Notes under the pieces: model-generated
Database searches by the model: none
What the model saw: only the letters and a program-made list of their open reading frames with translations
Told to the model about the DNA's origin: nothing
Assembly (NCBI GenBank): GCA_025963955.1
Contig: JAOPZU010000031.1
Location: 1-9,684 of the forward strand
Length of the DNA stretch: 9,684 nt
Direction of reading: 5' to 3'
Origin: Solirubrobacterales bacterium
Lineage (GTDB): Bacteria; Actinomycetota; Thermoleophilia; Solirubrobacterales; Solirubrobacteraceae
Position numbers and translations under genes: made by a program
Shown here: one piece after another, positions 1-6,739 of the stretch
Layout: every line of letters starts with the position of its first letter
How positions within the stretch are numbered: position 1 is the stretch's first letter

Positions 1-46
1 CATGCCCGGACGCTATCGGCCGGCGGTGGGCAGCGAGCCCAGGACC

Positions 47-1291
47 TCAGGCCGGGACCGGCTCCGGACGGCGGTCGGTGCGCGGCGCGGAGGCGGCGTG
101 GGCGACCCCGGCGGCGACCACGAAGGCAGCGGTGACGGCGGGGAGCACGAGCGCGGCGTCCGGGCCGAGCCGGTCGACGACGACGCCGGTGACCGCGGAG
201 GCGAGTGCCTGGCCGACCACGACCGCGGACCCGAGCATCGTCATGGTGGTCGCCGAGCGGCCCGCCGGGCTGAGCTTCGCGGCAAGGCTGTACTGGCTGA
301 CCAGGGTCGGGCCGATGCCGCAGCCGAGCACTGCCAGTGCGACGACGATCGTCAGCTCCGACCGGGCGCCGGCGTAGGCGATCGCGGCGGCGAGCATCAG
401 CGAGCCGAAGACCAACCAGCGTGCGCGCAGGCTGAAGCGAGCCGGGAACGCGGCGGACCCGAGGGCCAGCCCCGCCGACCCGATGCCCATGACGCCGTAG
501 AGCAGCCCGGCCCGGTCGCCGTCACCGCCGTCGGCGAGGAACCCGGTCAGCGAGGTCAGGGTCGCGCCGAAGAAGAAGCCGATGCCGAGCGTGCCGGCGA
601 CCACGGTGAGCAGCGGGAGGCGGGCGAGCTGCCGGGCGGGTGCCTGCTGGTGCTGGGTGTCGTGCACTCCGGGGTCGAGCCGACCGGTGGGGTGCAGCGC
701 GAAGCGGGTGACGAAGACGAGCGTCAGCAGGGCCGCGCCGGCGATGGCCACCCACGGGGCGATGGCGGTGGCGAGCAGCCCGACGAGGAAGGGGCCGACG
801 ATGAAGACGGTCTCGTCGGCCGCCGACTCGTAGGCCATGGTCGAGCTGAGGACCCGCTCCCGCTGGTTCGGCCGGATCCAGCGCTTGATGATGGCGACCA
901 GACGGGTGCGGGACATCGGCGCGATCTGCGGGGCGGAGGCGCCGATGAGCACCGACATGGCGAGGACGGCGAGGTCGGCGGCGGCGCTGGACACGACGAG
1001 GACGAAGGCGCCCAGGAGGGCGGCGTTCATGAGCCCGACAGGGACGAGGACCCGCCGCTGGCCGAGCCGGTCGGCGGCCGCGCCGAGGAGCGGGCCGGCG
1101 AGGGCGGTACCGATGCCCGCGGCGGCGGAGTTGAGCCCGCCGAGGGTGACCGAGCCGCGCTCGCCGACGACGAGGGTGAGCACGCCGACGGTCATCATCG
1201 CGAACGGCAGCCGCGCGATGAAGGCGAGCGGGAAGTAGGACAGCCCGGCGTGCCGGATGAGCGCGTAGCTCGATGAGCGCGTGTGGAACAT
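47..1291 (-). CDS. MFS family transporter, probable drug or metabolite efflux permease
   Basis: This 414-residue protein is an integral inner-membrane carrier of the major facilitator superfamily. I can count about 12 hydrophobic segments. The first six lie roughly between residues 17 and 200, followed by a hydrophilic loop (about 201-228, with DPGVHDTQHQQ), then six more up to about 400. Residues 66-80 read GPLLGAAADRLGQRR, the MFS loop 2-3 signature (motif A: D74, R75, G77, R79, R80). A weaker copy, VVDRLG, follows the eleventh segment, as expected from the internal duplication. The length is normal for the family. The start is the first ATG; an AGAGG lies only two bases upstream, so the ribosome binding site is poor and a slightly different start is possible. 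The gene diverges from the DUF4839-type gene across 239 bp. The substrate cannot be read from the sequence, and export is only a guess from general similarity. MFS assignment is secure, function is not. Confidence 0.9.
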   Translation of the reverse strand: MFHTRSSSYALIRHAGLSYFPLAFIARLPFAMMTVGVLTLVVGERGSVTLGGLNSAAAGIGTALAGPLLGAAADRLGQRRVLVPVGLMNAALLGAFVLVVSSAAADLAVLAMSVLIGASAPQIAPMSRTRLVAIIKRWIRPNQRERVLSSTMAYESAADETVFIVGPFLVGLLATAIAPWVAIAGAALLTLVFVTRFALHPTGRLDPGVHDTQHQQAPARQLARLPLLTVVAGTLGIGFFFGATLTSLTGFLADGGDGDRAGLLYGVMGIGSAGLALGSAAFPARFSLRARWLVFGSLMLAAAIAYAGARSELTIVVALAVLGCGIGPTLVSQYSLAAKLSPAGRSATTMTMLGSAVVVGQALASAVTGVVVDRLGPDAALVLPAVTAAFVVAAGVAHAASAPRTDRRPEPVPA

Positions 1292-1517
1292 GACCTCTGC
1301 TGGCGGATCAGGCGTGCCGCCTTGCTCCGCCGGGATACCGGCCGCAGGTTGCTACACACGAGTACGCGAATCGGACACACCCTACCGTGGGCGCTGGCCG
1401 GGCGGACGGCTCCCCGACTCCGCTGGGAAGGATGAGTTCGCCGTTGCTGCGGCGCCTGGAGCGAAGGAAGTGGCGAAGTCAGCCGAGCGGCACCCGCGGA
1501 GCGCCGAACGCGCTACC

Positions 1518-1523
1518 TACAGT
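1518..1523 (+). promoter_or_regulatory. Putative -10 box for a leaderless transcript
   Basis: TACAGT matches the actinobacterial -10 pattern TAnnnT. Exactly seven bases (1524-1530) separate it from the A of the ATG at 1531, so initiation at that A would give a leaderless mRNA. The region before the ATG shows no purine-rich Shine-Dalgarno sequence, which agrees with this. The expected -35 position (around 1495-1500) shows no clear TTGACA-like hexamer, which is common in actinomycetes but keeps the call tentative. Confidence 0.4.
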
Positions 1524-1530
1524 CTCAGCC

Positions 1531-2343
1531 ATGCCTGAACACCACCCGCAGTACGAATACAAGTCCGTGCGGGCGCTCCGCGGGACCGAAACGAAGACAA
1601 TCGCGAAGTGGCAGAAGGACGGCTGGGAAGTCGACACCAAAGACCAGGGAGCGATCCTGCGCACGGAGATCACTCTCCGTCGCGTGAAACCGAAAACGTT
1701 CGGCGTCTCTGTGTTGGCGCTTTTCCGCCGTCTGGAGCCGACGGCGCAGCGGGGTCTGCTGGCTGTTTCGGGTGGATTGGTCCTGATCGCGGTCGTCGTC
1801 GCTGTCGTCTTCAGCGTGCGGGGTGGCGATGGCGGCTCCGAGCCCACCGCGTCGGCTGCCGAGGCCAGCGTCGAGCCGAGTGCAGAGCCCACCGCGAAGC
1901 AGGAATCGGCAGCGACGGACTCGGCATCTGTACCCACACAGTCGCCTGCGGACGTACCCCTGACGGTGCAGAACAACGAGGATTTTGCTGCGCTGTTGGG
2001 GATCACGGACCCGAGCGTCGCTGCGGTCGGAGAGTTCGCGGCCGAGTACCAGGGCAGGACCATCGCGTTCGACGGGAACGTCGCCTACATGAACCATCAC
2101 GGCGATTACACGACGCGATACGACATCCTGATCAATGCCGGGAACTACAGCGAATCATCCTCGGCTGGACCGAACTTCCAGTTCAGGGACGTCAACACCA
2201 CGAGCGACCTGCGTCTCACGGGCTCGAACGTCCCGGACACCATCGGCACCGGGGACAACCTCCGCATCGTCGCGCGAGTCGTCGACTACAACAGCACGCA
2301 GCAACTCCTTTTCCTCGAGCCAATCTCCACCGAGGTGAGGTGA
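1531..2343 (+). CDS. Membrane-anchored protein with DUF4177-like and DUF4839-like domains
   Basis: This 270-residue protein has no known enzymatic role. Residues 8-53 (YEYKSVRAL, then KWQKDGWEV) resemble the small DUF4177-type domain, which normally starts at the very N-terminus. One hydrophobic helix follows at about 75-96 (GLLAVSGGLVLIAVVVAVVF). Next comes a low-complexity Ala/Ser/Glu/Pro/Thr linker (about 98-142). The C-terminal domain (about 143-270) begins PLTVQNNEDFAALLG and contains YQGRTIAFDGNVAYM and DNLRIVARVVDYN; I recognise it as DUF4839-like, a beta-rich, probably OB-like fold. Topology is inferred as an N-terminal cytoplasmic domain and an exposed C-terminal domain. I chose ATG 1531 because the DUF4177-like domain starts seven codons later. 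The longer frames from GTG 1387 or ATG 1432 add a basic, unstructured-looking stretch without a properly spaced ribosome binding site. It stands alone, 136 bp before the next gene. Domain names are from memory and not checked. Confidence 0.8.
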   Translation: MPEHHPQYEYKSVRALRGTETKTIAKWQKDGWEVDTKDQGAILRTEITLRRVKPKTFGVSVLALFRRLEPTAQRGLLAVSGGLVLIAVVVAVVFSVRGGDGGSEPTASAAEASVEPSAEPTAKQESAATDSASVPTQSPADVPLTVQNNEDFAALLGITDPSVAAVGEFAAEYQGRTIAFDGNVAYMNHHGDYTTRYDILINAGNYSESSSAGPNFQFRDVNTTSDLRLTGSNVPDTIGTGDNLRIVARVVDYNSTQQLLFLEPISTEVR

Positions 2344-2470
2344 TCCGTTCCTCCTACCCCGGCGCAGGCGCTCGTTCCCCCCTTCGTGCGAAGCGCCGCG
2401 GAACTTGTCAGTACCGTCCGATCTCATCCGCGGCGCGGCCGTTAGGACGCCACCAAGCCACACCGACGAC

Positions 2471-2475
2471 GGAGG
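2471..2475 (+). promoter_or_regulatory. Shine-Dalgarno site that decides the GTG start at 2480
   Basis: GGAGG lies four bases before GTG 2480. The spacing is on the short side. It is the only good ribosome binding site near the 5' end of the open frame. The longer alternative, TTG 2405, has no purine-rich sequence upstream and would add 25 residues with no resemblance to the family N-terminus. Confidence 0.6.
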
Positions 2476-2479
2476 CGCT

Positions 2480-5400
2480 GTGAACCAGATTGACAGCGGG
2501 GTGCGCTACTCGGCGACGGACCTGCTGACCTGGCACGGCTGCGCGCACGCCTCCCGGCTGGATGCGCTCGCCCTCAGTGACGCAGCGCTGGCGTCTTGGC
2601 TGGCGGCGCGCTCCAAGGCCCGCGCCGAGGCCATCACGTCCGGTGCGGACTACCCGGAGCCGGCGAACGTCCGTGGTGACGAGCACGAGCGCGCTATGCG
2701 CGACCGGTTGGTCGCCGAGGGGCTGCAGGTCGTGGAGATCCCGCGGTCTTCCGGGCGAAACGGGCTGATCGAAGCGGCCGGCGCCACCGAGCAGGCGCTG
2801 CACGACGGCGCGGACGTCGTGTATCAGGCCGCGTTGTTCGACGAGCCGTGGTTCGGCTACGCCGACTTCCTGGTGCGGGTGGACGGTGTGCAGAGCCGGT
2901 TCGGTGACTACGCCTACGAGGTGCGCGACACGAAGCTCGCCCGCAAGCCGTCGGCGAACGCGCTGGTGCAGATGGCGCACTACGGCTCGATGCTGGAGCG
3001 GCTGCAGGACTGCCCGCCGCCGCGGCTGGTCGTCTGGCTGGGTACCGGCGAGGAATTCACTTGGGCCTACGAGGACGCTGTCCCGTACTTGGAGGAGCTG
3101 CGCAGTCGGTTCCTCGCCTTCCACAAGAACCCGGCCGAGACGGTTTCCGGGCCGGTGGATGCCTGCGGGCTGTGCCGGTGGGCGGAGCGCTGCGAGGAGG
3201 AGTGGGGGACCGACGACCTGCGGCACGTGCACCGGCTCTCCCGCCATCAGCGGACCCTGCTGATGGAGCGGGGGATCTCGACAGTGCAGGCGCTGTCGTC
3301 GGCATCCGACGATGACCGACCGGTTGACATCGGCGTGGTCACCTTCGAGCGACTCCGTGCACAGGCGGCGGCGCAGGCGGGGGAGCCGCCGTTCGCGCTG
3401 GTGACGCCCCAGCCCCGGCGGACCGGCATAGCGGGCACCCCCGCGCCGCACCCGCTCGACCTCTACTTCGACCTCGAGGGCGACCCGTACGCCGCCATCC
3501 CGACGTTGGACTACCTCTGGGCATATTGCGACGTCGACGACGCCTATTTCTACCGGTGGGCGCACGACGTCGAGGGGGAGCGGGCGGCGTTCACCTGGTT
3601 TCTGGACGAGCTGCGCCGCCGCGAGGCGCTCGGCGGCGACTGGCGGGTCTACCACTACAACTCCTACGAGGTCACCTCGCTGTGGCGGATCGCCGACAAG
3701 TGGCCGGACGCCGAAGAGCGCAAGCGGCTGGTCGCCGAGGTCGAACACTTTGTCACCACCCGGTTCGACGACCTCTACCGCCGCGTCGAGGCCGGTCTGC
3801 GCACTCAGGACGGCAGCACCTCGCTGAAGATCGTGGAGAAGCTCGCCGGCTACGACCGCACCGTCGCGGCGGCCGCCGTCGGCAAGGCCGACGACAGCAT
3901 CAAGGCCTACGAGGCGTACCTCGTCGTGACTGACGATGATGCCCGGGCGGCGCTGCTTGAGGGCATCCGCGCGTACAACGAGCACGACGTGAAGGCCACG
4001 CGTGCGGTCCACCTGTGGCTTCGGCCGCTGGCTGCCGATCTTGCCGAGGACGACCTGCTGGACGAGCCGGAGGACGACTACACGCCGCCGGACGCCGTCC
4101 TCTTGCGCGCCGCGCGCACCGAGGAGCTGCAAGAGCAACTCCTCGCCGCGGCCAAGGCGGGGGAGCTGCTGTCGGGGCTGTCGGTGGCGGGCGCCGGGAT
4201 GCTGGCCGAGATGCTCGAGTGGCACCGGCGCGAGTTCGTCGTCGCATATCAGGACCACCTGCGGCTGCAGGACTGGGCGGCCGAGCGCGATGGAGCTTCC
4301 TCGGGGGTGGACCCCGAGGTGCAGCGGGAGTGGGCCGAGGTCAACGGTGATGCGATCGCGGCGACCCGGATCCGGCGGGGCACCGAGCACGAGTCGTGCC
4401 TGATCGACGTCGTGCCTGGCACGGTGCACGCACCGGTGAGCGGGCGGAAGAACGAGGCCCTGCTGCGCGAGTACACCTGCGCTCCCGGCGCGTGGAAGCT
4501 GCGCGCCGGGGCTGACGTGGTCGAGGTAGTACCGGTTGGGCAGGACCGGAAGCCGCTCAAGGTGCGGCTGGTCGACCACGACCCGGTCACAGGCTGGTTC
4601 TCGTTCAAGCGGGGCGAGGTCCCGACGAACGTCGGGCCAATGGTGGCGACGCCGTTCATCGACCCGGACACCGTCTGGGAGTCTTTGATGCGGCTTGGGG
4701 AGGCGGCGCTTGTCGCCGACCCGCCGGCAGAGACCGTGACAGGGCTCCGGCTGCTCGACGGCGCGGCTCCGCTGCCAGCGCCTGCGATGGCGCTGCGGGC
4801 AGAGGAGGAGGCGGCCGACCGGGCGCGCCGGCTGCTGGGAGACATGACGGCCGGGGTGCTGCCGGTGCAGGGGCCGCCCGGCACCGGAAAGACGTGGCTC
4901 GCGGCCCGGCTGGTGCTCGACGAGGTGGCCCGGGTGGCGGCTACTGGAGCTGCGGCCTCGATCGGCGTGGTGGCCAACTCGCACAAGGTAATCGACCACC
5001 TGCTGGAGGGCGTCGCGGCGCTGGCGATTGAACGAGGATTGGACCTTGTCGTCGGGCACATCGGGTCGGGTGACCAGGTCAGCGGCGCGGGCGTCGCGCC
5101 GATTGCCGGTGGCAGCAAGGAGCTACGGCCGTGGCTGGACGGCCACCGTGCGGCCGGGCGGCCGGCGGTCGTGGGGGCTACAAAGTTCGGCTGGGCCCGG
5201 CCTGATCTAGCCGGTGCGCTGCACCTGCTGGTGGTGGACGAGGCCGGGCAGCTGTCGCTGGCCGATGCCGTGGCGGTGGCGCAGGCGTCGCCGCGGCTGG
5301 TGGCGCTAGGGGACCCGCAGCAGCTGGCGTCACCGATCCAGGCAAGCCACAGCGAGGCGGTGCGGGTGTCGCTGCTGGAGCACCTGGCCCAGGGGAGTGC

Positions 5401-6046
5401 GGTGCTGCCGGCGGCGGCCGGGGTGTTTCTCGACGTGTCGCGGCGGATGCACCCGGCCGTGTGCGAGGTGGTGGGTGCGCTGGCGTACGACGGTGCACTG
5501 CAGGCGCACGAGGCGGCGGCGGCGCGGTCGATCTCTGGTGGGGACATCGTGCTCGGCGGCTACCGGATCCCATTGCGGCCGGGGGTGGTGTGGCTGCCGA
5601 CCGAAGCGACGGAGGAGGGGCAGGCCGCGCTCGTGGCTTCACTGGTGGGGGAACTGGTGCGCTCGGCGTCGGTGACGGCAAACGGGCGCACGGAGCGGCT
5701 GACGGCTGACGACGTGCTGGTGGTGGCACCGCACAACGCGCACGTGAACCGGATCCGGGCCGCACTCGGTGGCAGTGACCGGGTGGGGACGGTGGACAAG
5801 TTTCAGGGTCGTGAGGGCCACGTGGTGGTGTTCGCGCAGGGCCGGCTGGCGGAGAAGCCGGGCGACGTGCCGTTCCTCTACGAGATCAACCGGATCAACG
5901 TGGCGTTGTCGCGGGCGCGGCTGATGGCAATCGTCGTGGCGCATCCGGACGCGGTGTTCCCGCCGGTGTCGCAGCCTGAGCACCTCAAGCTGGCCAGCCG
6001 TTTCGCGCGGGCGATCCGCACGCGGAAGGCGGCCGTCGACGGCTGA
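2480..6046 (+). CDS. TM0106-family RecB-like nuclease fused to DEDD exonuclease and SF1 helicase
   Basis: This 1188-residue cytoplasmic protein probably processes or degrades DNA or RNA; no physiological role is established to my knowledge. Module 1 (about 1-245) is a RecB/Cas4-like nuclease: D129 in FGYADF, then E147, D150 and K152 in YEVRDTKLAR, then Q164 and Y168 in QMAHYG. C21 together with C229, C232 and C238 forms the layout of a Cas4/AddB-type 4Fe-4S cluster. Module 2 (about 325-515) is a YprB/RNase H-like DEDD exonuclease: D331 and E333 in YFDLEGDP, HYN at 392-394, D503 in YNEHD. Module 3 (about 770-1180) is a UPF1/Dna2-like SF1 helicase: GPPGTGKT with K804, DEAG at 920-923, GDPQQ at 944-948, FQGREG at 1108-1113, NVALSRAR at 1140-1147. 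No key residue I looked for is missing. The gene appears monocistronic, with 136 bp before it and a hairpin after it. The family name is recalled (TIGR03491-type), not searched. Confidence 0.93.
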   Translation: MNQIDSGVRYSATDLLTWHGCAHASRLDALALSDAALASWLAARSKARAEAITSGADYPEPANVRGDEHERAMRDRLVAEGLQVVEIPRSSGRNGLIEAAGATEQALHDGADVVYQAALFDEPWFGYADFLVRVDGVQSRFGDYAYEVRDTKLARKPSANALVQMAHYGSMLERLQDCPPPRLVVWLGTGEEFTWAYEDAVPYLEELRSRFLAFHKNPAETVSGPVDACGLCRWAERCEEEWGTDDLRHVHRLSRHQRTLLMERGISTVQALSSASDDDRPVDIGVVTFERLRAQAAAQAGEPPFALVTPQPRRTGIAGTPAPHPLDLYFDLEGDPYAAIPTLDYLWAYCDVDDAYFYRWAHDVEGERAAFTWFLDELRRREALGGDWRVYHYNSYEVTSLWRIADKWPDAEERKRLVAEVEHFVTTRFDDLYRRVEAGLRTQDGSTSLKIVEKLAGYDRTVAAAAVGKADDSIKAYEAYLVVTDDDARAALLEGIRAYNEHDVKATRAVHLWLRPLAADLAEDDLLDEPEDDYTPPDAVLLRAARTEELQEQLLAAAKAGELLSGLSVAGAGMLAEMLEWHRREFVVAYQDHLRLQDWAAERDGASSGVDPEVQREWAEVNGDAIAATRIRRGTEHESCLIDVVPGTVHAPVSGRKNEALLREYTCAPGAWKLRAGADVVEVVPVGQDRKPLKVRLVDHDPVTGWFSFKRGEVPTNVGPMVATPFIDPDTVWESLMRLGEAALVADPPAETVTGLRLLDGAAPLPAPAMALRAEEEAADRARRLLGDMTAGVLPVQGPPGTGKTWLAARLVLDEVARVAATGAAASIGVVANSHKVIDHLLEGVAALAIERGLDLVVGHIGSGDQVSGAGVAPIAGGSKELRPWLDGHRAAGRPAVVGATKFGWARPDLAGALHLLVVDEAGQLSLADAVAVAQASPRLVALGDPQQLASPIQASHSEAVRVSLLEHLAQGSAVLPAAAGVFLDVSRRMHPAVCEVVGALAYDGALQAHEAAAARSISGGDIVLGGYRIPLRPGVVWLPTEATEEGQAALVASLVGELVRSASVTANGRTERLTADDVLVVAPHNAHVNRIRAALGGSDRVGTVDKFQGREGHVVVFAQGRLAEKPGDVPFLYEINRINVALSRARLMAIVVAHPDAVFPPVSQPEHLKLASRFARAIRTRKAAVDG

Positions 6047-6086
6047 GCCGGGGCAGCGTGCGCGGCGACTGCGCGGGCGTGGTCTG

Positions 6087-6113
6087 CCGGCAGGTGACTG
6101 CCACCTGCGTCGG
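6087..6113 (+). terminator. Strong hairpin, possible tailless terminator
   Basis: GCAGGTG (6090-6096) and CACCTGC (6102-6108) form a perfect 7-bp stem with a 5-base loop. CCG (6087-6089) can pair with CGG (6111-6113) past a 2-base bulge, extending it to 10 bp. It begins about 40 bp after the stop codon of the nuclease-helicase gene. No T-tract follows, so this would be a tailless terminator of the kind proposed for actinobacteria, or simply mRNA 3'-end structure. Confidence 0.35.
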
Positions 6114-6143
6114 AGCCGGTCCGCTCGGCAGGAAGCTGGGCTT

Positions 6144-6255
6144 GTGGCCGGACCTGGAGAGGTGCTGCTCGAGGTGGACGGCGGCGTCGAGACTGTAGCG
6201 CTGAACGCGCCGGACCGGCGCAACAAAGGCGTTTGAGGGCATGCTGCTCCACGCA
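6144..6255 (+). pseudogene. Truncated, frameshifted enoyl-CoA hydratase (crotonase) N-terminus
   Basis: From GTG 6144 the frame reads VAGPGEVLLEVDGGV then ETVALNAPDRRNK, and stops at TGA 6234-6236. The pattern VLLEVDGGVxTVxLNxPxRRN is the start of enoyl-CoA hydratase/isomerase (crotonase-fold) proteins, which act in fatty-acid and acyl-CoA breakdown. Moving one base forward at the AAA near 6224-6227 restores the expected continuation KAFEGMLLHA up to about 6255, so a one-base insertion is likely. After that, all resemblance ends; crotonases normally run about 250-280 residues, so some 85% of the gene is absent here. A good ribosome binding site, AGGAAG at 6130-6135, remains eight bases before the GTG, showing that the 5' end is the genuine start of a once-working gene. 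The fragment has no catalytic or oxyanion-hole residues. It is unlikely to make a useful product. Confidence 0.65.
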
Positions 6256-6358
6256 ACGCCACCCTTGCCGCGGCTGCCCGACGTTCGCTGGCGACAGCGT
6301 CAGCAGAGGGAAGGCCAGCGATACGATCATGGGGCGTCTGCTGTCCCCGCGAACCCAC

Positions 6359-6390
6359 AGGATCGCGATCCTAGCGCAGGCTCAGCTGAG
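6359..6390. repeat. Two perfect palindromes with centres 20 bp apart
   Basis: AGGATCGCGATCCT (6359-6372) is a perfect 14-bp palindrome. CTCAGCTGAG (6381-6390) is a perfect 10-bp palindrome. Their centres, 6365.5 and 6385.5, are 20 bp apart, about two helical turns, so dimeric proteins on both would face the same side. The two sequences differ, so they are not copies of one operator. They lie about 350 bp before the helicase gene. A regulatory role is inference only. Confidence 0.35.
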
Positions 6391-6501
6391 TCCCGTTGCC
6401 CGCGGTTGGACCCATTGACCACATCGGGCCATCGTGCTTCGTGGTTCATCGAATCTTTCCGTACCCGTATGTACTGTCCGGCTGAGGAGGTGCCAGTCCG
6501 A

Positions 6502-6681
6502 ATGTCGATCGTGATCCTCAAGAGCTCACAAGCAGCCGAGCTGATCGGTCTCGCTGACCTAGTGACGGGCGACCCGGCGCAGCCGATCGTCGGCGGAGGC
6601 GGCCTCCTGGGCGCCGCAGCACCGGGCCTACCGGCGGGGCTGGCCTCTGTACGCGTGCAAGAGCGACCAAGGTGCGGCTGA
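6502..6681 (+). CDS. Doubtful small ORF, 59 residues, unknown
   Basis: ATG 6502 is preceded by GAGGAGG, with GGAGG at 6486-6490, eleven bases upstream; this is one of the better ribosome binding sites in the window, though the spacing is long. The product would start MSIVILKSSQAAELIGLADL and continue into a Gly/Ala/Pro-rich tail (PIVGGGGLLGAAAPGLPAGL). I recognise no domain, signal peptide or clear membrane helix. A weak promoter-like pair (TTCATC at 6445-6450, 17 bases, TATGTA at 6468-6473) lies upstream. It ends 58 bp before the helicase ATG. It could be a leader peptide for the helicase operon, a remnant, or non-coding. Confidence 0.25.
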   Translation: MSIVILKSSQAAELIGLADLVTGDPAQPIVGGGGLLGAAAPGLPAGLASVRVQERPRCG

Positions 6682-6739
6682 GTCGGTGCCGGAGACAGGC
6701 GGACGCTGACCGATCTGCGCGAGTTTCACGGGGTGGTGC

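Larger units (their letters stand above)
6047..6739. other. 693-bp interval without a confident intact gene
   Basis: Between the nuclease-helicase stop and the helicase ATG I find a hairpin (6087-6113), a crotonase gene remnant (6144-6255), a pair of palindromes (6359-6390) and one weak small ORF (6502-6681). No tRNA, rRNA, integrase or insertion-sequence end is visible. Open frames across it are short or have odd composition on both strands. The interval looks like a scar between two unrelated gene blocks, and it should also hold the promoter of the helicase gene at 6740, which I could not place with confidence. Confidence 0.6.

Noticed and set aside
1..3. CAT at the window edge, which could be the ATG of another minus-strand gene after the MFS gene
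   Set aside because: Only the start codon would be inside the window and no purine-rich ribosome binding site precedes it on the minus strand.
2..1276. 424-residue open frame on the plus strand opposite the MFS gene
   Set aside because: The product is almost all Gly, Arg, Asp, Glu and Ala with no fold signal; it mirrors the hydrophobic MFS protein on the minus strand.
2367..2397. Inverted repeat GGCGCT / AGCGCC between the DUF4839-type gene and the nuclease-helicase gene
   Set aside because: The stem is only 6 bp with a 19-base loop and no T-tract; this is easily found by chance at this GC content.
2408..5059. 883-residue open frame on the minus strand opposite the nuclease-helicase gene
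   Set aside because: It is the expected antisense shadow of a high-GC gene: rich in Arg, Pro, Gly and Ala, with no domain, while the plus strand carries ordered catalytic motifs.
6207..6221. Near-palindrome GCGCCGG-A-CCGGCGC
   Set aside because: It falls inside the crotonase remnant, where it encodes the expected NAPDRR residues, so coding explains it.
6047..6739. Searched for tRNA, attachment site, CRISPR repeats or insertion-sequence ends at the supposed island edge
   Set aside because: No cloverleaf, no repeated unit longer than chance and no transposase-like frame could be seen by eye; an att site would need the other edge of the island for comparison.
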